DNA from: Lumbricus terrestris
Taxonomy: Eukaryota > Annelida > Clitellata > Crassiclitellata > Lumbricidae
DNA: 64,000 nucleotides
Assembly (NCBI GenBank): GCA_949752735.1
Contig: OX457042.1
Coordinates: forward strand, 58,541,297 to 58,605,296
Direction of reading: 5' to 3'
Positions within the stretch are counted from its first letter, which is position 1. Every line of letters starts with the position of its first letter. Below the pieces are notes generated by a model. That model did not search any database. It saw only the letters and a list, made by a program, of their open reading frames with translations, and was not told the DNA's origin. The position numbers were made by a program, and so were the translations under genes. This document shows positions 20,985 through 52,854 of the stretch, piece by piece.

Positions 20985-21370
20985 GTGATATTGCAAGGTT
21001 GCGATGAAGTTGGCAAGTACGCATAAATAATTATTTAAAGCATTCTTTTATAAGCTTATTCCCCGTTACTATTCTCCACATGTGATATTGCAAGGTTAAT
21101 ATTTACGAAGGCTAATATTTACGAAGGTTAATATTTACAAAGGTTAATATTTACGAAGATTGCGATGAAGTTGGCAAGTAGGAATAAATAATTTAAAGAT
21201 TTTATAAGCTTATTCCCCGTTACTATTCTCCACACGTGATATTGCAAGGTTAATATTTACGAAGGTTAATATTTAATATTTACGAAGATTGCGATGAAGT
21301 TGGCAAGTAGGAATAAATAATTTAAAGCAATCTTTCATAAGCTTATTCCCCGTTACTATTCTTCACATTT
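20985..21370. repeat. Three-unit tandem repeat in the Helitron leader
   Basis: Units contain GTGATATTGCAAGGTTAATA, short GGTTAATATTTACGAA iterations, TTGCGATGAAGTTGGCAAGT and TAAGCTTATTCCCCGTTACT. The array ends about 180 bp before the Rep/helicase ATG and may hold its promoter. Confidence 0.75.
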
Positions 21371-21551
21371 ATTCTCCTTCGTATTCATCGTTTTTAGTGA
21401 ATTGAAACCTACTTCATTCAAATAACGGGGCCAAAAAACCTATGCAATCACGAAACGCACATAAATCACATACATACATAACTATTCTCCACCTTTATTC
21501 TCCTTCGTATTCACTCTTTTTTAGTGATTTGAAACCTGCTTACTTCGAATA

Positions 21552-24500
21552 ATGGGCCCGAAAAAACGCGCCACCTATTCCTCCACGCAAGCAATCACGA
21601 AACGCCAGAGACGCATGGAGGAAACTACCGAGGCACAAAATATCCGGTTTACTGAACAGGCTGCAAGGCAGGCAGCTTCCACAGTAGCAGAAACACCTGC
21701 TCACAGAAAAGTGCGACTGAAAAAAAAGAGGATAATAGCTTCTGCATCCAGATCAGCTGAGACACCTGTTAACAGAACAGCACGCCTGAAAGAAATGAGA
21801 ATAACAGCTTCTGCATCCAGATCAGCAGAAACACCTGCTCACAGAAAAGTGCGACTGAAAAAAAAGAGGATAATAGCTTCTGCATCCAGATCAGCTGAGA
21901 CACCTGTTAACAGAACAGCACGGCTGGAAGAAATGACAATAACAGCTTCTGCATCCAGATCAGCTGAAACACCTGTTGACAGAACAGCACGCCTGGAAAA
22001 AATTAGAATAACAGCTTCTGCATCCAGATCAGCTGAGACACCTGTTAACAGAACAGCACGCCTGGAAGAAATGAGAATAACAGCTTCTGCATCCAGATCA
22101 GCTGAAACACCTGTTGACAGAACAGCACGCCTGGAAAAAATTAGAATAACAGCTTCTGCATCCAGATCAGCTGAGACACCTGTTAACAGAACAGCACGCC
22201 TGGAAGAAATGAGAATAACAGCTTCTGCATCCAATTCAGCTCAGACACCTGCTCAGAGAGATGCTCACCTGGCGCATAAGAGGACAATAGCCTCAGCATC
22301 AAGAACAAGACCCTGGCAACAGCTTCATGGAGCTGCCTTCCAATATGATCCAACAATTGAGTACGAGAACCATACTATGACAAAAATTGGAGCCATGGAC
22401 AAGCTATGTGACAAATGTGGTGCAAGAAAGTGGAAGGGTGAGACAAAGGGAATGTGTTGCAGAGATGGCAAGGTGACACTACCTCCACTTCACGATCCCC
22501 CCGAACCACTCAAGTCATTATTGCTTGGAACACATCCAAACTCCAAACAATTCCTAAACAATATCAGGAAGTACAACTCCTGCTTCCAGATGACATCTTT
22601 TGGAGCAGATCACATTGAGAGAGAGACATACATGTATGGCAAGTTCAAGGTCCAAGGTCAGGTCTACCACGAGATTTCATCCCTCCTTCCCTTTCCAAAC
22701 AAGGAACACAAGTTCCTTCAAATATATTTTATGGGTGATTCCAGAAACCAGGCCAAGCAGAGACAAAGTAACATCCCTGATGTCCTCTTTGATGCTGTTT
22801 TGGCACTCCAAGAGATGTTGCATGCCAACAATCCTTACATCCAAATGTTCAAAACTGCCCTTGAACATATGACAACAGATGAACTCAAAGTCGTCATTAG
22901 GGCGGACAGAACACCAGCAGGACAGCATGAACGCCGATTCAATGTCCCAACAACTGATGAGGTGGCAATACTCATTGTTGGGAATGATTTCAACAATAGG
23001 GACATTGTTCTCGATAAGAGAACCCAACCCAACTCCCACTCGCTCACCAGAATTTCTGAGACCAATCGGGCCTATGATCCACTGCAGTATCCACTCTTAT
23101 TTCCACTTGGGGAGGATGGGTACTGCTTCCGTACAATTGCGGGACACAAGGTCACTGCCTTGCAATTTTACTCTTTCCGCATGATGATGCGAAATAATGA
23201 CATCAACATCCTCCTTCGTTCTGGACAGCTCTTTCATCAGTATGTAGTTGACATGTATGCCAAGATTGAAAGCGAGCGACTTCTCTTCTTTAAGCTCAAC
23301 CAGAAGAAACTCCGAGTTGAAAACTATGAACATCTAAGAGATGCTATGCTCAATGACGGCAACCCAAACAATATCGGTCGGCTCACAATCCTTCCCTCAT
23401 CTTTCACTGGTGGTCCACGCTACATGCAGGAAAGGACCCAAGATGCCATGACTTATGTGCGGAATTATGGCACTCCAGATCTCTTCATTACATTCACATG
23501 TAATCCGAACTGGCCTGAAATTACATCAGAGCTCCTGCAAAATCAAAAGTCACATGACAGAACGGACTTGGAGGCCAGAGTATTCCAACAAAAACTCATC
23601 ATTCTTATCAACCTCCTGAAACATGAGAAGGGCAAGGTGTTTGGTGAAGTTAGATGTCACATGTATTCCATAGAATGGCAAAAGAGAGGACTTCCACATG
23701 CTCACATCCTTCTGTGGCTGAAGGAGAAGATTAGATCAAATTACATTGACTCAATCATTAGTGCTGAACTTCCAAGTGAAAATGATGACCCAAACCTATT
23801 CAGAGTCGTCTCCCAGCACATGTTGCACGGTCCATGTGGACATCTTAACCGTAACTGCCCCTGCATTGTTGAAGGCAAGTGCTCTAAGAGGTTTCCACGT
23901 GACTTTCTGCTGGAAACACAGACAGGTCATGATGGATACCCTCTCTACAGGAGAAGATCTCCGCAGGATGGAGGATTCACCATTAAGAAAGGCAAGTTTA
24001 CATTTGACAACAGATGGGTAGTACCTTACTGTCCACTCCTCTCAAGAATCTTCAATGCTCATATTAATGTTGAATATTGTAACTCCGTTAAAGCAATCAA
24101 GTATATCTGCAAATATATCAACAAAGGCAGTGACCAGGCAGTCTTTGAACTGCGCAGAGCTGTGGCTCCAGTCGACCCCAATGATGAAGTTAAACTCTAC
24201 CAAATGGGAAGATACATTAGTAGCAATGAGGCTGTTTGGAGAATTCTTGAGTTTCCCATCCATGAGCGATATCCTACAGTTATGCACTTGGCTGTCCACC
24301 TTGAAAATGGTCAACGTGTTTTCTTCCATGAGGGAAATGCAGCAGAACGAGCACAGAGCCCTATAGCAACAACTCTTACTGCCTTCTTCCAACTTTGTAG
24401 CAGTGATGACTTTGCCAGAGGACTTCTGTACTGCAGTGTCCCCAGATACTACACCTTCCAAAGTAGCAAAACCTGGCAGCGCAGGAAAAGAGGCAAACCA

Positions 24501-26486
24501 GTCGATAGTCATCCTGGCATCTTCTCAGATGAAGCCCTTGGCAGAGTCTACACTGTGCATCCCAACAACTCAGAATGCTTTTATCTCCGACTTCTTCTAC
24601 ACAACATCCATGGACCAACTTCTTTCACACATCTCCGCACAGTCAACAACTCACTTTGTGCAACATTCCATGAAGCCTGCCAAAGGCTAGACCTCCTCGA
24701 AAATGATGAGCATTGGGACATCACACTGCATGAAGCAACTGCAGCAAACTCTTCGTATAAAGTCAGAAATCTCTTTGCTGTCATACTCACAACTTGCGCC
24801 CCTTCAAACCCAATGCAATTGTGGCAGACACACAAGACTGGCATGACTGAAGACATCCTCATTACAGCAAGACGTGCCAATCCCACACTCGATCTCAACT
24901 ACACAGATGAAATGTTCAACCAGGCACTAATGATGATAGAAGACAGAGTTTTGTCAATGGTTGGCAAAACTTTCCAAGACCTTCAAATTGGACTTCCAAT
25001 ACCACGACGGACAGACTCAAACATACTCAGTCGAGAAATGCTCCGTGAAACAGCCTACAACCCAGACCATCTTGCTGAAGAGGTTCAGTCTGCAGTCCAG
25101 AACCTTTCTCCAGACCAATCAGCAGCTTACAACACAATTCTCAAACAAATACAACAAGGGCCAGGAGGTATCCTCTTCTTAGATGCACCAGGGGGAACTG
25201 GGAAGACCTTCCTCATCAACTTGCTTCTCGCAAAAGTCAGATCAGAGCAGCAAATTGCCATCGCAGTTGCGTCTTCAGGTATTGCAGCAACTTTGCTCAC
25301 TGGCGGTCGCACTGCACACTCGGCATTCAAATTGCCATTGGACTTACACCGAGGAGAGAACCCAGTTTGTAACATCAGCAAGGGTACTGGGTTGGCCCAA
25401 GTGTTACAGAACTGCACAATGATTGTGTGGGATGAATGCACCATGTCACACAAGGCAGCATTTGAAGCTCTTGATCGCACTCTGCAGGACCTGCGTGGAA
25501 ACAGCACGTGCATGGGTGGCGTCACACTCATTCTATCCGGAGACTTCAGACAGACTTTGCCAATAATACCCAGAGGGACACCAGCAGACGAAATAAATGC
25601 CTGTCTAAAAAAGTCTTACCTATGGCAAAATGTTAAGAAACTCAGCCTGACAACAAACCAACGCGTCAGACTACAGGGAGATCTTGAAGCTGGTCAGTTC
25701 TCAAGCCTTCTATTGAGCATTGGCAATGGTAGCCATCCAACCGATGCTAATGGACAAATCACCTTACCACAAAATTGTGGTACAGTCGTCGCATCAATTG
25801 AAGAACTTCTAACAAAAGTTTTCCCAGACTTGCCACATCAGTTCCAAAACCAAAGCCCAGTTGGGTGGATAAACTGGCTCTCTGAGAGGGCAATCTTGGC
25901 ACCCAAAAATGATTTGGTTGACTGGATCAACAGCCACATCATCACACAGATGCCAGGTCAAGACAGGTCATACAATTCTATTGACACAGTTCTCGATCCT
26001 GACCAAGCAGTTTTCTACCCCACAGAGTTCCTCAACTCATTACAACCCCCTGGAATGCCCCCTCACAATTTAGTCCTCAAAGTTGGAGCCCCAATAATGC
26101 TCCTGAGGAACCTTGACCCTCCAAAACTCTGCAATGGAACGAGGCTCTGTGTCAAGACTCTACATCCCCATGTCATTGAGGCCACCATCATGAGTGGTTG
26201 TGGCAAGCTCGAGGATGTCTTCATTCCTCGAATTCCCATTATACCATCTGACGTGCCATATGAATTCAAACGCCTGCAGTTCCCCATCCGGCTCTCATTT
26301 GCCATATCAATCAACAAGGCCCAGGGACAATCACTTAAGGTAGCAGGGGTTGAACTGCAAGCTCCTTGCTTCTCTCATGGACAGCTCTATGTTGCATGCT
26401 CAAGAGTTGGTGCAAGCAAAAACCTCTTCATCCTCGCCCCAGATGGAAAGACAACAAACGTCGTCTACCCACAAGCTTTAAAATAA
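21552..26486 (+). CDS. Helitron Rep/helicase (RepHel) transposase
   Basis: 1644 residues without a stop or frameshift. Residues 1-60 are basic. Residues 45-245 hold about nine 22-23-residue repeats (core RTARLEEMRITASASRSAE). A Cys cluster (CDKCGARKW, CC) follows near 285. The Helitron-type Rep domain shows FITFTCNPNWPEI (about 655), the HUH metal motif GLPHAHILLWL (about 715) and the tyrosine motif YICKYINKG (about 850), which would nick and join single-stranded DNA. The C-terminal third is a PIF1/RecD-like helicase with Walker A APGGTGKT (about 1214), Walker B IVWDECTM (about 1294), SGDFRQTLP and INKAQGQS (about 1590). All key residues are present, so the protein may be active. It runs rolling-circle-like transposition in the nucleus. 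The chosen ATG (ATGGGCCCGAAAAAACG) begins a basic N-terminus typical of such proteins. Confidence 0.93.
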   Translation: MGPKKRATYSSTQAITKRQRRMEETTEAQNIRFTEQAARQAASTVAETPAHRKVRLKKKRIIASASRSAETPVNRTARLKEMRITASASRSAETPAHRKVRLKKKRIIASASRSAETPVNRTARLEEMTITASASRSAETPVDRTARLEKIRITASASRSAETPVNRTARLEEMRITASASRSAETPVDRTARLEKIRITASASRSAETPVNRTARLEEMRITASASNSAQTPAQRDAHLAHKRTIASASRTRPWQQLHGAAFQYDPTIEYENHTMTKIGAMDKLCDKCGARKWKGETKGMCCRDGKVTLPPLHDPPEPLKSLLLGTHPNSKQFLNNIRKYNSCFQMTSFGADHIERETYMYGKFKVQGQVYHEISSLLPFPNKEHKFLQIYFMGDSRNQAKQRQSNIPDVLFDAVLALQEMLHANNPYIQMFKTALEHMTTDELKVVIRADRTPAGQHERRFNVPTTDEVAILIVGNDFNNRDIVLDKRTQPNSHSLTRISETNRAYDPLQYPLLFPLGEDGYCFRTIAGHKVTALQFYSFRMMMRNNDINILLRSGQLFHQYVVDMYAKIESERLLFFKLNQKKLRVENYEHLRDAMLNDGNPNNIGRLTILPSSFTGGPRYMQERTQDAMTYVRNYGTPDLFITFTCNPNWPEITSELLQNQKSHDRTDLEARVFQQKLIILINLLKHEKGKVFGEVRCHMYSIEWQKRGLPHAHILLWLKEKIRSNYIDSIISAELPSENDDPNLFRVVSQHMLHGPCGHLNRNCPCIVEGKCSKRFPRDFLLETQTGHDGYPLYRRRSPQDGGFTIKKGKFTFDNRWVVPYCPLLSRIFNAHINVEYCNSVKAIKYICKYINKGSDQAVFELRRAVAPVDPNDEVKLYQMGRYISSNEAVWRILEFPIHERYPTVMHLAVHLENGQRVFFHEGNAAERAQSPIATTLTAFFQLCSSDDFARGLLYCSVPRYYTFQSSKTWQRRKRGKPVDSHPGIFSDEALGRVYTVHPNNSECFYLRLLLHNIHGPTSFTHLRTVNNSLCATFHEACQRLDLLENDEHWDITLHEATAANSSYKVRNLFAVILTTCAPSNPMQLWQTHKTGMTEDILITARRANPTLDLNYTDEMFNQALMMIEDRVLSMVGKTFQDLQIGLPIPRRTDSNILSREMLRETAYNPDHLAEEVQSAVQNLSPDQSAAYNTILKQIQQGPGGILFLDAPGGTGKTFLINLLLAKVRSEQQIAIAVASSGIAATLLTGGRTAHSAFKLPLDLHRGENPVCNISKGTGLAQVLQNCTMIVWDECTMSHKAAFEALDRTLQDLRGNSTCMGGVTLILSGDFRQTLPIIPRGTPADEINACLKKSYLWQNVKKLSLTTNQRVRLQGDLEAGQFSSLLLSIGNGSHPTDANGQITLPQNCGTVVASIEELLTKVFPDLPHQFQNQSPVGWINWLSERAILAPKNDLVDWINSHIITQMPGQDRSYNSIDTVLDPDQAVFYPTEFLNSLQPPGMPPHNLVLKVGAPIMLLRNLDPPKLCNGTRLCVKTLHPHVIEATIMSGCGKLEDVFIPRIPIIPSDVPYEFKRLQFPIRLSFAISINKAQGQSLKVAGVELQAPCFSHGQLYVACSRVGASKNLFILAPDGKTTNVVYPQALK
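21690..22290 (+). repeat. In-frame 66-69-bp repeats within the Helitron ORF
   Basis: Near-identical units alternate between AETPAHRKVRL and AETPV(N/D)RTARL forms, each ending in (I/T)ASASRS. The alternation shows recent amplification by blocks of two units. Confidence 0.9.
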
Positions 26487-26592
26487 TCTCAATGTTCTAA
26501 ATACAGAATGCACGAAATAAAATTCACTTTTATAACTGCTTGCCTCATTACTGACTCAACTTATCCCGGGCAACGCCGGGTACCCCAGCTAG

Positions 26593-27500
26593 TAAAAAAT
26601 AAATACAGGACAAATATGGCAGCCATCAACGGCGCCCACTCATAGCTCTAGCCTACTGATGGTAATGTCACAACGACAGAGTTATTCTTAGGCAAAACTC
26701 CGCTCGAGAAGCACAAGTCACCATCGTCGAACTCCTACACGTTGGCTACACGAAGAGTTCAGCTGACAGTTACTCGTGCCGATGATGGAAGTTGAACAGT
26801 AATTTCAGTGTTTACAGGGTCGAGATGCATAAGTCCGAAGAGCAGCGACGGGTAGCACAACGCTGGAAACGTGGCGCTACTACGGTACGGTCTTTGGTTG
26901 TTGTTAATAAAAGTGCAGATCCTTTGTTTTCCCGTTCATGTGAGCAAACGTTCGGCCATCGATAATGACTCTCCAATAATGACGAACCTTGGACCCCTTG
27001 ATGTTGAGCGCAATGGACCAGTCCAAAGAGGAACCGCATGTCGAGAGTTGAACGTCAAAATTTATAATCAATATCCCGTCCAAACGCTTACAACACAGAT
27101 GAAGAAAAGTCAGAAACTCGAGACTCGACATCGGTAAACATCAGAAAACCCGAACAAAAACGAGCGAGTCAAGCCACAGACGTAAAAATCTGCCATAATA
27201 ACAGAGAGGCACGATCGTTCGACCAACATGGCCGAACGACCATAGAGCTATGTCTACGTTTAGTTTTATATGACTATCTATTCATCTTTTACACTTGGTT
27301 CCATTTTTAGGTCTAGATTTCCATTGTCTGCCCGATCGTAACCGATTAGGTCAATGGTCCATTTTAATATACCGTATCTAAATGGTGGTCTAACAACGGA
27401 ATAGCTAATGCCAATGGATTCCATGCATGAGATCGGATAATTATAAATTGTGAGCGCTGCATGGATGAACTCAGAATAGATGTCCAAAGATTGTGTTGCA
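26593..27500. other. Intergenic sequence between the Helitron and gene C
   Basis: I see no gene, element terminus or conserved block in this stretch. Short open frames on both strands show no recognisable domain. Confidence 0.3.
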
Positions 27501-27504
27501 GTTT

Positions 27505-27600
27505 ATAATATTTATAAATTTATATAGCGCCTCTCACAGTTAGACGGGTCTAAAGCACTGGTGTGTAAGTTATACACGACAAGCGCAACACGCTACCAAT
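27505..27600 (-). mobile_element. Possible L2/CR1 LINE tail
   Basis: AATTTATATAGCGCCTCTCA and the following 40 bp resemble the 3' tail of the L2/CR1 fragment at 12330-12380. Too short for certainty. Confidence 0.3.
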
Positions 27601-27954
27601 CAAGATGCCAAGTGAAGAACTCTATAAAACTGCGGACAAGCAGACAGACAGACAGACAGACAAAATAGGGAACGAAATTGAATTACATGTGCTCTAGAAA
27701 TGCGCAGAATATCGTTATTATGTAGAAATTTACAGCACCTTCTTTGTGTTAAAGGCGACGCTGCCATTATAGGTCGCGGCAGGTAATTTAACCTGATTAT
27801 TTGACGTTTGACATGTCTTATGACCTGCAAAAAGTTCGTTGGAAGTTTGCTATTTCTTTGCATTTAATGTCTTCGACCTAATGAACAATTCACATGATCC
27901 TGACGCAACTTGTTGAAATGGTATTGCCGCAATTGGTTACACGGAGGCTCCAGA

Positions 27955-28350
27955 ATTAACTGCAGTAGGCTACACAGGGGCTGAAAATAGCAGCTCCTTG
28001 CGCCGGTCCTAAGCCCGGATAAAGGATGAAGGTTTGCCAGATGGGTGTCGATGCTCTGGCAGTAAAACCAAAGACGATTGAAATTCGATGCCAAACAGAA
28101 ACGATACAAGCACACGTCGGCTCGGACGTCGCTCGGATAAACAAGGTCCGCGAAACCAATCGAGCGATCGGGGTTGAATCGACAAGTCGGCTACCGAAAG
28201 GACATTGTGGATTGGTGTGGAAAAGACCTACACCAGCTGAGTCATGCAACCCAGGACTGCAGACTCGAGTGAAGAGTCATTGTGAAGAAGGCATCGGACA
28301 CCTACGGGCATTGAGTCCATGGTTGTTGATCATGATGATGAGTCTGCACG
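27955..28350 (+). mobile_element. LINE remnant upstream of gene C
   Basis: One frame reads SHATQDCRLE, then a stop, then RVIVKKASDTYGH, as at the C-terminus of LINE polyproteins. An ATGATGATGA run follows. Stops are present and no reverse-transcriptase core is visible. Confidence 0.4.
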
Positions 28351-28544
28351 AACTTTGATTCCATACGTTAGCCACGTTTCTTTGCGGTATTTATGAACTT
28401 GCAATTGTAATGGACGATCAAGTTCGACCAATGGGACTGTGCTGCATCTCTTTAACAGTAAACGATAATCATTAGGCTACAATATGATGGTAAACAATAA
28501 TATTTAAAAAAGTAATGATATCATTATTACGGCAAACTCGTCCA

Positions 28545-28903
28545 ACACACATTATTTTGCTGCGGTATTTGCTATGAACCTAAATTGTGTCTTTTGACAA
28601 CAAACTTTTGCGAGAGATATTGCCAACCATTTAGGCGCAATAACAAAGATGTGTTGTGCGATGATGCGCAAAGTTCCTTCCTAAAAATAGACGCCAACCA
28701 TTTTACATTGAGCGTTATTGACTCAGTCACGAAGTGCGATTTATTTCTGGTATGATCATGTGTCTCTTGTTAAATCAGTAGCCAGAATGAAAAACGTTCT
28801 TAAAAAGTCAACGCTTTTAAACATAACAGCATCGTTCAGTAAAGCAAAAACAATCGAATTTAAGGCACAACCTATATAATTATATTTCCGCAAAACGATC
28901 GCT
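28545..28903 (+). promoter_or_regulatory. Conserved upstream block of gene C (putative promoter and 5' UTR)
   Basis: It aligns with 1645-2036 (gene B), for example TTTTGCTGCGGTA, TTGTGCGATGATGCGC, TAAATCAGTAGCC and AAAACGTTCTTAAAAAGTC. A TATA-like TATATAA lies at about 28873, some 30 bp before the ATG. Confidence 0.6.
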
Positions 28904-50051
<21,148 letters not shown>

Positions 50052-50505
50052 ACTCACATTTTGCCCAAATCTTCCCTCGATAATGAGCCACTTATTCCAT
50101 TGAATAATTTGAATATAGAGCAGATTATAAGCATTGCCGTTTTTAAGATTCTGAGAAAGTCGGTTCAAAAAGCTACCACGGGGCACGTGCCGGTTGAGCA
50201 GCCGTTAAACTTTATTGGCCAATACTACATGTAGACCATGTGCATTGTGCAGCGTGCATTAGGCATGTAATATGCATCATTATGAAATTTATGTCTAACA
50301 CTGGTCTAGTACCTTGATGCATATAAAACTGGGTTTAGGCTACCTGTACCCAGAGCTTTGCGCTAGCCTCGCCGCGCCGTCGCCGCCTACAGTTCTTTAC
50401 GCCATCGCCGCCGTTGTTTGTTGATCGGCGCGCCGCCGCCGACAATTTGTCGGCGCGTCGCCGATGCCTCTCTGGTTGGTTTATTTATTGTTGCTGTATT
50501 TTTCA
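50052..50505. other. 3' flank of gene C with a GC-rich palindromic patch
   Basis: The first 80 bp match the 3' flanks of A and B. At about 50430-50463 CGGCGCGCCGCCGCCGAC and GTCGGCGCGTCGCCG form an inverted repeat around AATTT. Nothing else is recognised. Confidence 0.45.
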
Positions 50506-51187
50506 CTAGCTGGGGTACCCGGCGCTGCCCGGGAAATTTTGAATTCGACCCGCTCCAGACCACAACCCAATCCCACCACACCCACCCCACCACACTCCAC
50601 CAAACTCCTGTACAAATTTGAGTTTTCGGGAAATTTCATTCCCCAACTTCCCACCCTCAACCCCACCCAACCCACAACACCCCACCACACTCCGACCGCC
50701 ACCGCTGCACCACCCGTGAAATTTGGATTTTCAGAAAAAATTCTTCTCCGATCTCCATTCCTCATCCACCTCCCACTCCCCCACCCCACCCCCACAACAC
50801 CCCGCCACACTCCGACCTCCAACGCTACACCACCCGTGAAATTTGGGTTTTCGCGAAAATTTTCTCCCCCACCCGGCCCATTCGGCCGAGGTGTGTGGTG
50901 GGTGGAGGCGAGGTGGCCCGTGTAAAACTATGTCTAGCTGTACCGTTTCAGGTAATTAAGTGTGAAAATATGCATGGCAACGGCTTAAAAAGTAGCAAAA
51001 ATGAGGGTTGATGCCCCACCTTTGACCCATGGTGGTAGAGATTCGCGTACACCTCCACTGGGTGTCCCATGCCGAGACGGACAAAGTAGTGAAGGTTTGG
51101 AGTGAAAAGGTGCTAAACTGTCGAAATGCATTCCGGACAAACAGACACATATATAACTATATATATATATATATATGTCATGCATGA
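50506..51187 (-). mobile_element. Non-autonomous Helitron, minus strand, between genes C and D
   Basis: In reverse its 3' end is CCCGGGCAGCGCCGGGTACC, then CCAGCTAG followed by T, the same terminus as the intact Helitron. Its other part matches that element's 5' region (TTTTCACTCCAAACCTTCAC, CTCTACCACCATGG). The outer limit near 51187 (TC next to an AT-repeat) is approximate. Non-coding. Confidence 0.8.
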
Positions 51188-52850
51188 TTTAGCCATAACA
51201 TTGCTCCATTGGTGCAAAATAGGCATCTTTTTCAAATTTACTGCTCAGTGTGCTTTGACAAGAGACTATTGAAGTGGCCTTTAATAATTTTTCTATGCAC
51301 GGTGTTATCATTATCGACTGGGTGACTATTTTGCTTACACTTGTGTTCTGAGACATCTTGCGAGCATAACATCTGTCAGCACAGATTACTCAGATATATT
51401 GGAAGATAATTTGCGTGGTCGTCGCTCGGATATTGTTTCAGAGAGACGATGAGCATCAACAAACAGCCTTGCAAATGATGCGCTACATCTCGATAAAACG
51501 ACACGAGAAGGGGTGTGTTGAGTCGGAGAGAGACGAAGTTACCCACCCCAACCCCTCCCCCAAACAGTGTCTGTGTCGTACATCTAGGCGCTTTTAGAAT
51601 AGAATGGAGGAAGTAAAAAAGACGCATCGATTTACAGCCACGATTAAGAATACAGGCAAGAGGGAGATAATACAACGTAGGGCAGTTAGACATGAAACAG
51701 CCTACATGCAACGCCCCAGGAGGACGCACCGCATGGATGAATGAATGAAGAAAAGATTGAATAAACGAAAGTCGGACGAAGGGTCCGGCTCGCGTAGGTT
51801 GTAGCCGACTAAACGGATCAGACGAAGGATCTCGGCCATGTTGTTTGTTGTCGGGTGATAGTTAGATTGACTTGAAACCAATCAAATCTAAATAATATAT
51901 CACGTCGAACTATCGTCTATAGTGATCATGGGGTCATGACGGCATTTAGTTTTGTTTTGTTTGCGTATGGTTATATAGGACACGTATACATGACCTATAT
52001 AACCTATGAGTCCGCGTGGCACTACTTCTGAGGCCAAACAAAATATATATTAGCCTAGGCCTACTATGCATTATAATTATCAAGAGTGGCTTATCTTGGT
52101 ATTTTGGCGCCCGGGCGAGTCACGAGTGACTGCAATCGGATGAAACACATTTGACGATTAATTTGTATGACCCAATTCCATTCTATGACACGAAACGAAG
52201 TATCCCCTCTGAAAGCTATCCGGGGGGGATGAATTAATCGATCCCTCCGGATGGAATTAACCGGTCTAGACTATCCAGAGGGATGAACCACTCTATCCCC
52301 TTTTTTGAAAAATGCGCATAATTGTTTTTTTTTACCTAAATCAAAATTTAAAGTGACTCTAGTTGTCTAAGTGTCCTAAGCAATGTTTAGAGAAAGGCAA
52401 CTCGAATTTATTTAGTGACTCTGAGTGTTCTCAAGTGATTTAAATGTTTTAAGTGCTCTAAAAACAGGGCAAAACAAATTATCTAGTAGGAATAAACATA
52501 CTTGCCAGTGTCATTGTTCAAAACAAGGCAGATGATTTTTTTTAAATACACGCGAAGGCGGTTTTTCGACTCTTTTTTAACTTGGGGGATACAATTAATA
52601 CGGGGGATACTCTATTTTGCGACAGGGGCCCTAAAGTGACCACAAAATGAAAGGTATAACTAGGTGACTGACATTTATTGAAGCTATTGCACAACCCATG
52701 TGAGTTTACAACAGTACTGTTTAGCATAGGCCTATACTCACAAAGCCGTCAGTAGGCCTACATGTATATACGGAATACATGTACACTGTAGGCCTATAAT
52801 TATGTATATTATATATAATAATAATATGAACCTTGTATAATGAATAGGGT
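51188..52850. other. Intergenic sequence between C and D, first part
   Basis: No gene or element end recognised. Short repeated words ATCCCTC and GGATGAA occur around 52200-52300. AT-rich otherwise. Confidence 0.3.
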
Positions 52851-52854
52851 TCGC

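Larger units (their letters stand above)
19858..26592 (+). mobile_element. Autonomous Helitron, apparently complete
   Basis: The start TCTATATCTATAAGG is preceded by A. The end is GCTAG followed by T, with the hairpin CCCGGGCAACGCCGGG about 12 bp before the terminus. This is the standard Helitron layout (5' TC, 3' hairpin plus CTRR, insertion between A and T). One uninterrupted Rep/helicase ORF is inside. Subterminal DNA at 19880-20060 matches the non-autonomous copy at 50506-51187, and the 3' terminus matches those at 9472 and 50506. Confidence 0.9.
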
